64,000 nt of DNA from Edwardsiella anguillarum (lineage in GTDB: Bacteria > Pseudomonadota > Gammaproteobacteria > Enterobacterales > Enterobacteriaceae): the NCBI RefSeq assembly GCF_008801815.1, contig NZ_VZOX01000013.1; one strand, written 5' to 3'. Positions 11,676 through 20,904 of the stretch are shown here, in pieces. Each line of letters opens with the position of its first letter. Position 1 is the stretch's first letter. Under the pieces are notes generated by a model that saw only the letters and a program-made list of their open reading frames with translations, had not been told where the DNA came from and searched no databases. The translations under genes were made by a program, and so were the position numbers.

Positions 11676-11774
11676 GATAGCACCGCTATTCAGCGCAATA
11701 ACGCGACCGGGCGCACATCCCTCGGCCACCTTGTGATCAAGCGCCGCTTTTATCCCCACTCGGAGAGCCTCGCC

Positions 11775-12056
11775 ATGCCTGAATACTTCGTCTTCTTTAT
11801 TAAAGCCAAAAAACAGTCCGGTCAGCAGGACATGCTATTTTGCTGCCAGGCCGACAGTGTACGCGTCGCCTATTCTCAACTCTACCGCGCGCTAACGGCC
11901 AGCGCTCTGCATCTGGATGATTACTTCACCCCACGCCGAACGCCGCTGCCGATCGGTATCAAACTGCCCGCCGAAGGGAAACTCGACCGGGCGTTTTGCC
12001 GCCGCTATCACCTGGTCGGCGACCGTTGGTTAAAGCGTCCCCGCGCTGTTTGCTAA
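11775..12056 (+). CDS. Free-standing RecE N-terminal domain protein
   Basis: 93 residues from the ATG at 11775, preceded by GGAGAG. It aligns over its whole length with residues 1-90 of the RecE in this window: MPEYFVFFIKAKKQSG against MPETFAFLTKAKKKSG, then YSQLYRAL, DDYFTPRRTPLP, LPAEG and FCRRYHLV. No nuclease part follows; the next gene is an excisionase. The function of this RecE domain is not established. A role as regulator of, or partner to, RecE is inference. It could also be a recombination scar left by recE duplication, but the clean start and stop argue for a real gene. Confidence 0.7.
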   Translation: MPEYFVFFIKAKKQSGQQDMLFCCQADSVRVAYSQLYRALTASALHLDDYFTPRRTPLPIGIKLPAEGKLDRAFCRRYHLVGDRWLKRPRAVC

Positions 12057-12131
12057 GCCCCTTCCTCTGCCCTAGACACGCGGCTGACTCTCTCTTATTA
12101 AAACGCATCCCCCAGACTCTCGGAGCCCGCC

Positions 12132-12380
12132 ATGACAACCTACCTCACTATCCCGGCGTGGGCCCGGCAGGTCTATCTCGATAAGCCACCCGGTGTGGAC
12201 ACCGTCCGGCGCTGGATCCGGCGCGGCTATATTTATCCGCAACCCTACCGCTACGGCGGCACCTACCGTATCCAGAGCGATGCCCGCTACCTGCCACCCT
12301 GGCAGCAGCCCACCGTTCCCGACGGCACGGCGGCGTCTACCCCCACCTTGCTGGAGAGGCTAAAAAATGGCCCAAAATAA
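12132..12380 (+). CDS. Excisionase-like DNA-binding protein
   Basis: 82 residues; ATG at 12132 after GGAG. Residues 1-60 have the winged-helix excisionase pattern: TIPAWARQVYL, a DTVRRWIRRGYIYPQP recognition segment, and GTYRI in the wing. Excisionases bind and bend DNA near the attachment site and turn the integrase towards excision. The end overlaps the integrase start by 14 bases, which suggests translational coupling and supports the call. Confidence 0.8.
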   Translation: MTTYLTIPAWARQVYLDKPPGVDTVRRWIRRGYIYPQPYRYGGTYRIQSDARYLPPWQQPTVPDGTAASTPTLLERLKNGPK

Positions 12381-13461
12381 CGATGACAGCGTTACGCCAA
12401 AATTACCGGACAACCTGTACTGTAAGGGCGGGTTTTTCATCTGGCGCAATCCCCTCAGTGGGCAGGAGATGCCCCTGGGCCATATCCCAAAAAGCGAGGC
12501 CGTTCGCCAGGCGCAAGAGGCCAACCAGTATATCGCCATCCAGCGACCGATAGAGGAAGCGTGCCCCAGCGTCAGCCAATGGATGGAGGAGTATCTGCGG
12601 ATCCTCGGCTACCGTGGCGTAGCCGCCAATACCCTGCGCGCCAGGCGCTCACAGATCAAGGCCGTACAAACGGTGATTGGACAGAAGAGTATCGCTCAGA
12701 TCACCACCCGCGACATCGCCTCGCTGCTACACCACTATGTGCTGATCGGCCAGCTTTCCGCCGCGGGTCTGATGCGCTCCTTTCTCAACGCCCTGTTTCG
12801 CGAAGCCATCGCCGCGGGCCTCATCGACTACAACCCGGTGACACAGACCCGTACGCCGCCGATCCGGGTCAAGCGCCGCCGTCTGACGGAGACGATGCTG
12901 CTGGCCGTTTACGCGCAGGCGCTCCAGCTGGAGCCGCATAAGCCATGGTTACCGCGCAGCATTGAACTGGCGCTGCTCACCGGGCAGCGGCGGGAAGATC
13001 TCTGCGCGCTCCGCTGGCAGGATGTCCGGGAGGATAAGCTATGGGTGATCCAGCGCAAGACCGGCGCCAGGCTGGCGATGACCCTCGATCTCCATCTGCA
13101 GCTCGGTGACTACCCGCTGCGGCTGCGCGAGGTACTGGCGCGCTGCCGGATACCGGGGCCGAGCGACTACCTGCTCAACTCCCAGCGCCCGCGCCTCAAT
13201 AGCAAGCCGGGGGGATCTCTGGTGCCCGATACCCTGACTAAAGGTTTCTCCCGGCTTATGGATAAGTGCGGACTGGTTCAAGAGATCTCCCCACCCTCTT
13301 TTCATGAGATCCGTAGCCTTTCCTCACGGATGTACCAGGCGCAGTATGGAACGGAATTCTGCCAGCGGCTGCTGGGGCATAAAAACCGGCATATGACCGA
13401 GAAATACCTCGATCTGAGGGAGGCACTCTGGCAGATGATAGAGCTCCCCAAAAACCGGTGA
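12367..13461 (+). CDS. Prophage tyrosine integrase (Rac/IntR-like)
   Basis: 364 residues. An N-terminal arm- and core-binding part (to about 165) precedes the catalytic domain. The catalytic residues are visible: Arg in TGQRREDL near 208, HEIR at 313-316, His in LLGHKNRH, and the nucleophile Tyr347 in MTEKYLD. The protein joins and releases the prophage by recombination at attachment sites. It is the last prophage gene on this side, so one attachment site should lie just downstream. No tRNA gene or obvious split gene is present there. Confidence 0.9.
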   Translation: MAQNNDDSVTPKLPDNLYCKGGFFIWRNPLSGQEMPLGHIPKSEAVRQAQEANQYIAIQRPIEEACPSVSQWMEEYLRILGYRGVAANTLRARRSQIKAVQTVIGQKSIAQITTRDIASLLHHYVLIGQLSAAGLMRSFLNALFREAIAAGLIDYNPVTQTRTPPIRVKRRRLTETMLLAVYAQALQLEPHKPWLPRSIELALLTGQRREDLCALRWQDVREDKLWVIQRKTGARLAMTLDLHLQLGDYPLRLREVLARCRIPGPSDYLLNSQRPRLNSKPGGSLVPDTLTKGFSRLMDKCGLVQEISPPSFHEIRSLSSRMYQAQYGTEFCQRLLGHKNRHMTEKYLDLREALWQMIELPKNR

Positions 13462-14040
13462 TCGGGAGCCAGAATTGGCGGGAGACGCTTTAATGACTGA
13501 CACAGGAATCGTGCCAGGTCTTTTTTTATTATAATAAAATCAATTTATTACAAATATATTTCACATGAATGTATAACATTTTCCGTGTCGTTATGCTTCA
13601 AAACATCCCGTTCAAACCCATAATTATACGCAGTCTAATGAAAAGCAAACCACCAGCGTCACTATTCCGCTTTATATGCCTGTGCCGCCCGCACATATCC
13701 AGCCTGCAGACGGCCTGAAAGGCACCGCGCGCAAAGGGTAACAGGCTATCTTCCCGCAAAAATGGTGCTATTCGCCCTCTTGTTATCCCCGGGACGTAGT
13801 GCTTCAGATATAAAAACCCGGCATTTTCCAGGAGCGACTATTCAGGAAAATGGCTAGCCATTACCCCATGAGGTTCATGGTCAGCGTTACAGAGCTATCT
13901 CTACTCACGGTAAAAATTTTCTTGGTGCCTAATCGTCCAAATTCCCCAGGGACAAGCCACCTAAATACGACAATCTAGTGCTCAGAATCGGGATTAATTG
14001 ATAATATGAATTCTCGGACTCATACAGGAGCAGAGGAAAC
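13462..14040. other. Prophage edge: non-coding, probable attachment-site region
   Basis: No gene is supported. A T7 run at 13521-13527 followed by AT-rich DNA could end integrase transcription. Because the integrase ends the prophage, one attachment half-site is expected here, but its partner lies outside the window, so it cannot be placed. Confidence 0.4.
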
Positions 14041-14559
14041 ATGTCAGACACCGTTCGACGCGGCGAACGCTTCGTGACCAGGCATGCCGTCAGAGTTATC
14101 CTTATCGACAGTAATCAATCCGTGTTGCTGCTCAGCACCAAGGATGCCAGCAACCCAGACTTTATCGAATCATGGGAGGTACCCGGTGGCGGCGCGAATC
14201 CCAATGAAAGCATCCATGAAACCGCTATCAGAGAAATCCTCGAAGAAACAGGAATCAAGCTCACCTCTGATGATCTGAGCAATCCCCTCTGGAAACGTGA
14301 TGTTCTCTACTCCTACCGGGGGGAGCGCCGCCTACAGCATGAGACCATTTGTATTGCACACATAAATAAGAGCTCGCCGCGGCTCAACCTGTCTGGACGA
14401 GAACCCTTTGAAACAGAAGACCACCAGCGATATAAATGGTGGAGCGTTAAAGAGCTGCAAAATACCCGCGCTACCCTGTACCCAAAATCGCTTGGTACCC
14501 ACATTACTGCGCTCATCAATCAAAAAACGGTGGAGGAGCCAATAGAGATATGGGACTAG
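14041..14559 (+). CDS. NUDIX hydrolase
   Basis: 172 residues; ATG follows AGGAGCAGAGGAAAC. The Nudix box is intact: GGGANPNESIHETAIREILEE followed by TGI (residues about 56-79), giving the G-x5-E-x7-REUxEExGU pattern that binds the metal and hydrolyses a diphosphate linked to a second group. The N-terminal RHAVRVILID strand and WEVPGGG are typical. The substrate cannot be told; mutT-like and ADP-sugar types are both possible. It is a single gene between the prophage edge and a decayed thiolase, with no operon partner. Confidence 0.8.
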   Translation: MSDTVRRGERFVTRHAVRVILIDSNQSVLLLSTKDASNPDFIESWEVPGGGANPNESIHETAIREILEETGIKLTSDDLSNPLWKRDVLYSYRGERRLQHETICIAHINKSSPRLNLSGREPFETEDHQRYKWWSVKELQNTRATLYPKSLGTHITALINQKTVEEPIEIWD

Positions 14560-14604
14560 ATATTTCTGGCGTTATATTTTAAAAGAGGTTGTCAGGGCTC
14601 TGTA

Positions 14605-15290
14605 GACGGGAGGATGTCATCGTCGATGAAAACAGCGTTCATCTTGGATGCGCTGGTGCAGGCGCGCTGGATCCGTCGCCCCTCAGGCACCATTGGGTCA
14701 CCTCCACTCCGGCGTATTCCAGGCTGGGATTATACCGCTCAGCGTCACCGCTCGAAAAAACCAGTATTGTCGCGCGTGACGAATCCCCCAAGGCAGACAC
14801 TTCCGCAGAAGGGCTCGTCGCACTGCGCCGGCTTTTGATAAAACAGGCACCATCACCACAGGGAATGCCGCGAATCTACGATAGCGCGACGGCGCCAGCG
14901 GTGATGGAAGAGACTGTCGCTGGCGGTAGGATTAAAACCGCTGGCGTGGATTAGACGCTATGCCAACGCCGACACCACACCAGCATTCATGGGAATGGGC
15001 CCCGTGCCGATCACGAAAAAGGTGCTGCAGCGCAATAGGCCACCGTTTTCCGATATCGATCCGATTGAAGCCCATGAAACCCATGAAGCCTTCTCTTCTC
15101 CGCACGATTCTTGGCCGTCGGTAAAACACTGAGGGTTGATCCGCAGCAGGTAAACGCTAACGGTGGCGCAATCGCGCTGGGTCACCCATTAGCGCCAGCG
15201 GAGCATGAGTTTGGGGGACACGAGTTTATGCACGGCCCGCAGGAGACCAGACGCTGGGGCGGACAGAGGAGGGCCTCCGCTATGAGCATG
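14605..15290 (+). pseudogene. Acetyl-CoA acyltransferase (thiolase), decayed
   Basis: Pieces of the C-terminal half of a thiolase can be read in order but in different frames: REDVIVDE, then SPKADTSAEGLVALR, then AFMGMGPVPITKKVLQR near 14985, a damaged IEAHEAF-type segment near 15065, and AVGKTLRVDPQQVNANGGAIALGHPL near 15111-15190. The usual catalytic GHP motif is therefore still legible, but several frameshifts and stops break the gene, and the N-terminal half is missing. It is a non-functional remnant. Confidence 0.75.
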
Positions 15291-15644
15291 GGTCCCCTCC
15301 TATCTGACAAATAAGCGAAATAGCGCAGCCCGTATTCACCCCATTCATGCTTATCTACACGTCTATAACAGCACGCTACAACAACATACGCGCCAAGGCG
15401 CTGGCAATATATCTATGCTGGAGCAGGAGCGGCATTGCTGATAATCTGTTCAACGGGTGTCGTCTGTAAGCATTAACGGCAACCGATACAAAAATGATAC
15501 ACAGAAAAAGTTTGAACAATGCCGTCCGGCATATAACTAACACCACCCCCATCCATCGTTAACTGACTGACTCCGGAAAAAATTTATTCAACGCCTGCAA
15601 AGAAACGGATTGTTGATTTAGCTTAGCGCGGATAGTGTGAAGAT
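15291..15644. other. Non-coding stretch before the LysR gene
   Basis: It contains no supportable gene. It must include the promoter of the LysR-DapA pair. I see no strong repeat or operator. Confidence 0.4.
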
Positions 15645-16580
15645 ATGAAAGGTCAAACTATGATACAAATACAACGTCCTATACCCAATTTAGAATTAGA
15701 TCTGTTACGCACTTTCATTGCGGTAGTTGAGGGAAATAGCTTTGCCGCGGCTGCCGAATCAGTACATCGTACGCAGTCTGCTATCAGTCAACAAATGCAG
15801 CGCCTGGAGTCTCTCATCGGTAAAGAACTCTTTGCCCGTAGCGGCCGAGGAAAATCATTGACCGAGCATGGCGTGAAAATGCTGGGTTATGCCCGCCGTA
15901 TCTTAAACCTAAACGACGAAGCATGCCTTTCATTAATGTACGACGATGTTGATGGCGTGCTGCGTATCGGTTCACCGGATGATACGGCCAACACAATCCT
16001 GCCGGAATTACTGGCTCGCTTTTCAAAAGCTTATCCGCGACTGATCATCGAAATCGTGGTTAAACGCAGTCCTTTCCTGATGGAGATGCTCAAAAACGAT
16101 GAGATCGATATGGCAATCTCTACGGCGGAATGCACTGATTACTCAGGGTTTATTTTACGTTCTTCACCTTCTCTATGGTTCTGTGGCCTCAATTACAAGT
16201 TTGTCGCCGACACGCCACTGCCGCTGGTCTCGCTGGATGAACCCAGCACCTACCGTAACATGGCTATCAACCACCTGGAGCGCGCTGGTATTCCCTGGCG
16301 GATTGCTTATACCGCGACAACCTTATCCGGTGCCAGGGCCGCCGTTGCGGCCGGACTTGGGGTAATGGCGCGCTCCATTGAGTTATTTGGCGATGATTTA
16401 TGTATTTTAGGGGAGAGCGAAGGGCTCCCCAAACTACCGAATATTAAATTTAACTTATATATCCGCAGAAATAACCCGCCCAAGGCTGCTAAAGTTTTAT
16501 TCGAATCTCTGTATCAGGAGAATTTTTCACCTGAGCGACCTTATGCCGATGCTGTGATTTCCAAGGAGGCATTATGCTGA
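15645..16580 (+). CDS. LysR-family transcriptional regulator of the adjacent catabolic cluster
   Basis: 311 residues. The N-terminal helix-turn-helix is clear: LDLLRTFIAVVEGNSFAAAA, then VHRTQSAISQQMQRLE and IGKELFAR (residues about 18-68). The effector-binding domain follows (LRIGSPDDTANTILPELLARF near 105). LysR proteins bind as tetramers near the genes they control and respond to a pathway metabolite. The stop overlaps the start of the DapA-type gene (ATGCTGA), so the two are translationally coupled. Another ATG five codons in is also possible. Targets are probably the two divergent arms of the cluster at 17.5-25.3 kb. Confidence 0.85.
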   Translation: MKGQTMIQIQRPIPNLELDLLRTFIAVVEGNSFAAAAESVHRTQSAISQQMQRLESLIGKELFARSGRGKSLTEHGVKMLGYARRILNLNDEACLSLMYDDVDGVLRIGSPDDTANTILPELLARFSKAYPRLIIEIVVKRSPFLMEMLKNDEIDMAISTAECTDYSGFILRSSPSLWFCGLNYKFVADTPLPLVSLDEPSTYRNMAINHLERAGIPWRIAYTATTLSGARAAVAAGLGVMARSIELFGDDLCILGESEGLPKLPNIKFNLYIRRNNPPKAAKVLFESLYQENFSPERPYADAVISKEALC

Positions 16581-17458
16581 CTCAGTTTTCTGGTATTTTT
16601 CCCTATCTGGTCTCACCGGTCGATAATCATACAGGTAGAGTATTGGAGCACCCCCTGCGCAAGTTGGTTGAGCATCTGATCCGCTGTGGCGTCCAGGAGC
16701 TCAGTCCCCTCGGTAGCACGGGTGAGTTCGCCTATCTATCCCTTGAGCAGCGGGAGGATATCGTGCGCATTGTGCTTGATCAGGCGGCGGGAAGAGTCCC
16801 TGTGATTGCGGGTGTGGCCGGGTTCTCCACCCATGAGGCCCTGAGACAGACAGAGCGCTATAGCCGCCTGGGGGTTGATGGCATTGTCTTGATCATGCAG
16901 AGGATGTTTCCAGTTTCTCCTGCTGGACAAATGCACTTTTTTACCGATGTGGCGGAAAAATTTAGTGAAACCTCAATAACGCTGTATACCAATCCCGGTC
17001 TGCTCGGTGCTGACATCCCATTGGAGGTTCTGGATGAGCTTAGTTATGTAAATAATATTGAATATATTAAGGATGCCTCAGGGAATACCGGGCGTATTCT
17101 AACGATGATTAATCGTTTCGGTTCACGCTTACGTATATTTAGCGCCTCGGCACATATCCCACTGGTGGTGTTTCAGTTAGGGGGCGTGGGCTGGATGGCG
17201 GGGCCAGCCTGTGTGATTCCAAAACAGTGTGTCGAGCTCTTTAATCTTTTTCAGGCTAATCAGCTCGAACAGGCAATGGCACGGCAAAAACAGCTATGGC
17301 GAATTAATGAGGTATTTACCCAGTATGCGCTAGCCGCCTGTATCAAAGCGGCATTAAACATTCAGGGGTTTGCCGTCGGGGATCCTATTTCACCGCAGCA
17401 ACCACTTGGCGCAGATGCCGTTAATGCATTACATCAAGTGCTCGCCGAAATACAATGA
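16574..17458 (+). CDS. DapA/NanA-family aldolase or lyase
   Basis: 294 residues, the usual length for this Schiff-base TIM-barrel family. The GSTGEF substrate-carboxylate loop (near residue 48), Tyr138 (LYTNPG) and Schiff-base Lys166 (YIKDASGN) are all present. Family members split or join pyruvate-type carbonyls (dihydrodipicolinate synthase, N-acetylneuraminate lyase, 2-keto-3-deoxy-sugar aldolases). It is coupled to the LysR gene, and convergent to the MmgE/PrpD gene across a hairpin. With a MetC-like PLP enzyme nearby that can make pyruvate, a pyruvate-handling step is plausible. This is unlikely to be the housekeeping DapA. Confidence 0.8.
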   Translation: MLTQFSGIFPYLVSPVDNHTGRVLEHPLRKLVEHLIRCGVQELSPLGSTGEFAYLSLEQREDIVRIVLDQAAGRVPVIAGVAGFSTHEALRQTERYSRLGVDGIVLIMQRMFPVSPAGQMHFFTDVAEKFSETSITLYTNPGLLGADIPLEVLDELSYVNNIEYIKDASGNTGRILTMINRFGSRLRIFSASAHIPLVVFQLGGVGWMAGPACVIPKQCVELFNLFQANQLEQAMARQKQLWRINEVFTQYALAACIKAALNIQGFAVGDPISPQQPLGADAVNALHQVLAEIQ

Positions 17459-17465
17459 AAATAAC

Positions 17466-17493
17466 ATTTGGCATCGTTGTTTCGATGCCAAAT
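17466..17493. terminator. Hairpin terminator between convergent genes
   Basis: A perfect 11-base stem, ATTTGGCATCG and CGATGCCAAAT, with a six-base TTGTTT loop. It lies 8 bases after the DapA-type gene and just beyond the end of the converging MmgE/PrpD gene. It probably ends transcription from the left. Confidence 0.7.
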
Positions 17494-17495
17494 CC

Positions 17496-17530
17496 CTTAC
17501 TTCTTACTTCTTACTTCTTACTTCTTACTT
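17496..17530. repeat. Five tandem copies of a 7-base repeat (CTTACTT)
   Basis: Five perfect head-to-tail units followed by a partial sixth that overlaps the stop codon of the MmgE/PrpD gene. A 7-base unit shifts frame with each copy, but it lies after the stop, so it does not alter the protein. Read on the minus strand each unit holds a TAA. Confidence 0.9.
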
Positions 17531-17531
17531 C

Positions 17532-18941
17532 TTAGCGTGACCCATCATTTAAATTAATAATATCGCTTAACTGCTCGGAGAGCTCGATAATAGGGTTATT
17601 ATCGAGGGAATTAACTAAATCAATAATCCGATCTGCTGCCCGTGGCTTAAGAATTCCATTGACATTATCACGGAATTTTCTTTCAACATCGCCAGGCAGC
17701 ATAGGGTTTTCCGGATGGCCATAGTTAATATCGAGGCGCTTAGTCACTTCACGGCCATCGGTTAACGTGACGATAATGCGCCCCGGGAAATATTCCGGGA
17801 ATGGGATCTCTCCCTCTTCGCAATAACGGAACGAGATCTTTTCGGCCAGCGCGAGAACCTCTGGGCGATCCAGCTCCGTCGCATCGAACGATCGGAGACT
17901 GAGCCCGTCATCGAGCATGCCTGTTGCGGCTAACCAAGGCAGGCTAAACTTGGCGGCATAAGGGGTCCCGGGAGTAATTTTAGTTTCTGCCGGCTCACAA
18001 ATCAGAGCCCCCGCCACCGGATCCACGACACACTGGATCTCAACGATGTCTTCGGGAGCAATGCCATCGTGGCGTAACATGCGGACGCAATCGACGCTGG
18101 CATGAGCGAAGTGACAGCAGGGGTAAGGCTTAATTGAAACATTCAACAGCTCCCACCGCTGCCCCAACCCCCTGCCGATCTGGCCCGACACGGAGCTATG
18201 ATGCAGACCGTGGGTCATGAAGAGGCCAAAGCGCCCTTCGAAAATGGTCAGCGGACCCGTCATGCCCGCCTGGGCAAGGCGCGCGGCCAAGATAGCGGAG
18301 TGGGCTGCCCAGCCGGCGTGAAAACACTTGGAGGAAGAGCTGTTGCTCAGGTATTCCGCCACACCGGAGGCTTGGCTACCGGCCAGGCCGATAGCATGGG
18401 CACACTCTTGGGCCGAGAGTCCTAACAGGCGGGAGGCCGCGCTGGCGGCACCGAAAATACCGGCGACGGGGGTCGTATGGAAGCCGCGCTTATGGAAACT
18501 TCCCTGTGAGGCCAAGCCAACGCGAGCCGCCACTTCCCAACCGATAATATAGGCTGACAGCATCTCTTTACCACTGAGATTCATATCTTCGCTCAGAGCC
18601 ATCACCAGTGGGACCAATATGGCGCTACCATGGGTGATCGAGTCGGTATGGGTATCATCAAAATCCAGCGCATGAGCCGCGATGCCATTAGCCAGTACAG
18701 CATACTCCGGTGAGAGCGTAATCGAGCTTGCCCAAACATGGCAGTGGCTTGGGGCCTTCGCCAGGGTACTTAGTACACAGCGGGCGTTAACCGCGGCAGC
18801 CTGACGTGTTCCGGCGATGGCAACCCCCAGCGTATCCAACAAATGGAGATGCGCCCGTACAATCACAGCTTCCGGAATAGTATCTAGATCAAATCGAGTA
18901 ATAAATTCGCTGATCTGCTCGCTTAAGGTCATCATATTCAT
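17532..18941 (-). CDS. MmgE/PrpD-family protein (possible epimerase or dehydratase)
   Basis: 469 residues with the family's full-length pattern: HLLDTLGVAIAG near 28-40, AHALDFDDTHTDSITHGSA near 88-106, CFHAGWAAHSAILAARLA near 208-225 and KPYPCCHFAHAS near 262. Known members include 2-methylcitrate dehydratase, cis-aconitate decarboxylase and iminodisuccinate epimerase. The next gene on the same strand is a fumarase/aspartase-superfamily lyase. That pairing is known from iminodisuccinate breakdown, where an epimerase of this family prepares the isomer for a C-N lyase. PrpD is less likely because no prpB or prpC is present. The exact reaction is inference. Confidence 0.8.
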   Translation of the reverse strand: MNMMTLSEQISEFITRFDLDTIPEAVIVRAHLHLLDTLGVAIAGTRQAAAVNARCVLSTLAKAPSHCHVWASSITLSPEYAVLANGIAAHALDFDDTHTDSITHGSAILVPLVMALSEDMNLSGKEMLSAYIIGWEVAARVGLASQGSFHKRGFHTTPVAGIFGAASAASRLLGLSAQECAHAIGLAGSQASGVAEYLSNSSSSKCFHAGWAAHSAILAARLAQAGMTGPLTIFEGRFGLFMTHGLHHSSVSGQIGRGLGQRWELLNVSIKPYPCCHFAHASVDCVRMLRHDGIAPEDIVEIQCVVDPVAGALICEPAETKITPGTPYAAKFSLPWLAATGMLDDGLSLRSFDATELDRPEVLALAEKISFRYCEEGEIPFPEYFPGRIIVTLTDGREVTKRLDINYGHPENPMLPGDVERKFRDNVNGILKPRAADRIIDLVNSLDNNPIIELSEQLSDIINLNDGSR

Positions 18942-19044
18942 TCCAAATCAGGACATATTTTCCAGGATAGTCATCTGGAAATTCTCAATGCAGGGATAAC
19001 GCCCCTGGAGTAATGCGGGTGGCCTCCCCCGCCATCCCCCATGA

Positions 19045-20409
19045 CTAATTCAGCCATCCCTTCGCGTTGACTTGCGCGATAACCTGATCCACCTGCTCTG
19101 GCGCGCTACCAATATAGGTGGTGGGATCTAAGGCTGCATTCAGCTCAGACTGACTGAGTATCGCCATGATTCGTGGGTTTTCGGTCAGGGCGTGGGCAAA
19201 GGTAGTCCCCTCTTCCAGCCCCTGCATTGCGGCCTCATAGATCAACTCATGGGCTGTCTGCTTGCCTGCCTTCTCGGAGAGAATAAACATGACTCTCTCT
19301 GCCAGCATAAAGCCACCGAGGAGATCGAGATTACTGCGCATCTTATTTTTATTTACCACCAGGTCTGACAAGGTAAATTTCATGTTATCCAAAATGATAG
19401 ATAACATCAGGCAAATCTCAGGCAGAACTTTCCACTCCATTTTCCAGATGGCGCCATCACGCTCATGCTGGTGTTTCATTAGGTCGAGAAGTAGGGAAAC
19501 GTTACCTTTCAGTGTATTGCTAACACAGGCCGCATTCTCGGTCGTCGCGGGGTTACGTTTATGGGGCATTGTAGAGGAGCCGACCTGCCCCTTAGCAAAC
19601 GGCTCGGCCACTTCATCCAGCTCATTATGGGCCAGCAAGAGAATTTCATTAGCAATTTTCCCCAGCGTCGCACCGATCATCCCGAGAACCATGCCATATT
19701 CACAGAAGCGGTCACGGGCCGGCTGCCAAGAGATCTCCGGCACATTCAGCCCCAAACGTGACAGAACGCGCCGCTCCAACTCATCGGCCTGCTCTCCAAA
19801 TGAGGCTTTAGTTCCCACCGCGCCAACCACACTTCCAACAAAGAAGCGTGGCTCCAGCTGCACCAGACGCTCGTAATGGCGGGTAATCTCAGCGAGCCAG
19901 ATAGCACTCTTGTGGCCAAAGGTAATCGGAATGGCCTGCAGGGCCAGAGTACGACCCGCCATCGGCGTATTACGGTGAGTTTCCGATAGGGTTAGCAATG
20001 CACGGCCAATGGATTTCAGCTCACGTAAAAAGACGTTATGGGCCATTTTAAATTGCAGCATCATCCCGGTATCCATCACATCTTGAGTCGTCGGACCGAA
20101 ATGCACATACTCACCGAATCCCTTAGTACAGGCATGCTCTAGGCCGCGGATAGTCGGAACCAGCGGGTGTTTGGTCAATCTGACCTGTTCCAGAATGTAA
20201 TCCATATCCAAAAATTCTACGTTGGCACATGCCACTATCTCCTCAGCGGCTTCGCTGGGAATAATGCCTAGCTCAGCCTGCTCAATAGCCAGCGCGGCCT
20301 CGTAATCCAGCCACATCTGTATCCGAATATTGTCAGAGAAGATTTCACGCATTTCTTCAGTAGACCATAGGTTTTTTAGCAACGCTGAGTCAAAAACACC
20401 GGTAGACAT
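19045..20409 (-). CDS. Fumarase/aspartase-superfamily lyase (PurB/CMLE-like)
   Basis: 454 residues. The ATG at 20409 follows AGGAG; the longer open frame upstream reads like non-coding DNA. The superfamily signature GSSTMPHKRNP is intact near residues 277-287 with the catalytic Ser, and the TTQDVMDTG and GRTLALQAIPITFG regions fit adenylosuccinate lyase and carboxymuconate cycloisomerase relatives. Enzymes of this type split a C-N, C-O or C-S bond by anti-elimination and usually release fumarate. A fumarase and a C4-dicarboxylate carrier in the same cluster support fumarate as a product. It is very unlikely to be the housekeeping PurB, which sits with hflD/mnmA. The substrate is unknown; an N- or S-succinyl amino acid is my best inference. 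Confidence 0.8.
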   Translation of the reverse strand: MSTGVFDSALLKNLWSTEEMREIFSDNIRIQMWLDYEAALAIEQAELGIIPSEAAEEIVACANVEFLDMDYILEQVRLTKHPLVPTIRGLEHACTKGFGEYVHFGPTTQDVMDTGMMLQFKMAHNVFLRELKSIGRALLTLSETHRNTPMAGRTLALQAIPITFGHKSAIWLAEITRHYERLVQLEPRFFVGSVVGAVGTKASFGEQADELERRVLSRLGLNVPEISWQPARDRFCEYGMVLGMIGATLGKIANEILLLAHNELDEVAEPFAKGQVGSSTMPHKRNPATTENAACVSNTLKGNVSLLLDLMKHQHERDGAIWKMEWKVLPEICLMLSIILDNMKFTLSDLVVNKNKMRSNLDLLGGFMLAERVMFILSEKAGKQTAHELIYEAAMQGLEEGTTFAHALTENPRIMAILSQSELNAALDPTTYIGSAPEQVDQVIAQVNAKGWLN

Positions 20410-20904
20410 CGTATTTAATCTCCTGATAGTAGAATCCACCAACCAGAGGAATATAATTACATTAGCCAGGCTTACGCTAATGGAAATGCTTCCTAGAGCA
20501 AACAACCTGCCGACCAATACTAAAATAAAACGCACTCTGTTGATACGGATATAGGATTAATAATCCTTAACGACTCTTAAACATTATTTACCTAACACAT
20601 GAAAATGCACACAACCTTACCTGTGACTTGTCCAACTTTTCTTCAACTCTCTATTTTTTATAAGGTATTTGAAACTCATTAATCTAACCTTGGTTATCTT
20701 TAGAATAATTAACATTTCAAGATGAGAACTGGGTCTATTTTTAGTGATGAATGATTTTCAAGCTAATTCTGATTATGCTAGCGTAATTAAGGAAAATAAA
20801 ACCGGCTAATGCCGCCTCTCCAACTAAAAGTAGTTTAGTATTTGGCGCATACACCTTTCTATAGGTGTATATGCATCATTCCGTTAATATATTTATTATA
20901 AGGC
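20410..20904. promoter_or_regulatory. Divergent promoter region of the catabolic cluster
   Basis: 495 bases between the leftward lyase/MmgE pair and the rightward MetC-like/carrier/fumarase genes. It is AT-rich and without a gene. An 8-base inverted repeat, ATACACCT and AGGTGTAT with a six-base spacer, lies at 20849-20870, 34 bases before the rightward start. It could be an operator or a leader hairpin. This is the natural place for the LysR protein to act on both arms. Confidence 0.55.

Noticed and set aside
13462..14040. Attachment site beside the integrase
   Set aside because: Expected here, but without the other prophage end no direct repeat can be shown.
17532..18941. 2-methylcitrate dehydratase PrpD
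   Set aside because: No prpB, prpC or prpE nearby; the neighbours are a fumarate-type lyase and carrier, so a propionate role is not supported.
19045..20409. Housekeeping adenylosuccinate lyase PurB
   Set aside because: Wrong neighbourhood and catabolic partners; treated as a superfamily member with another substrate.
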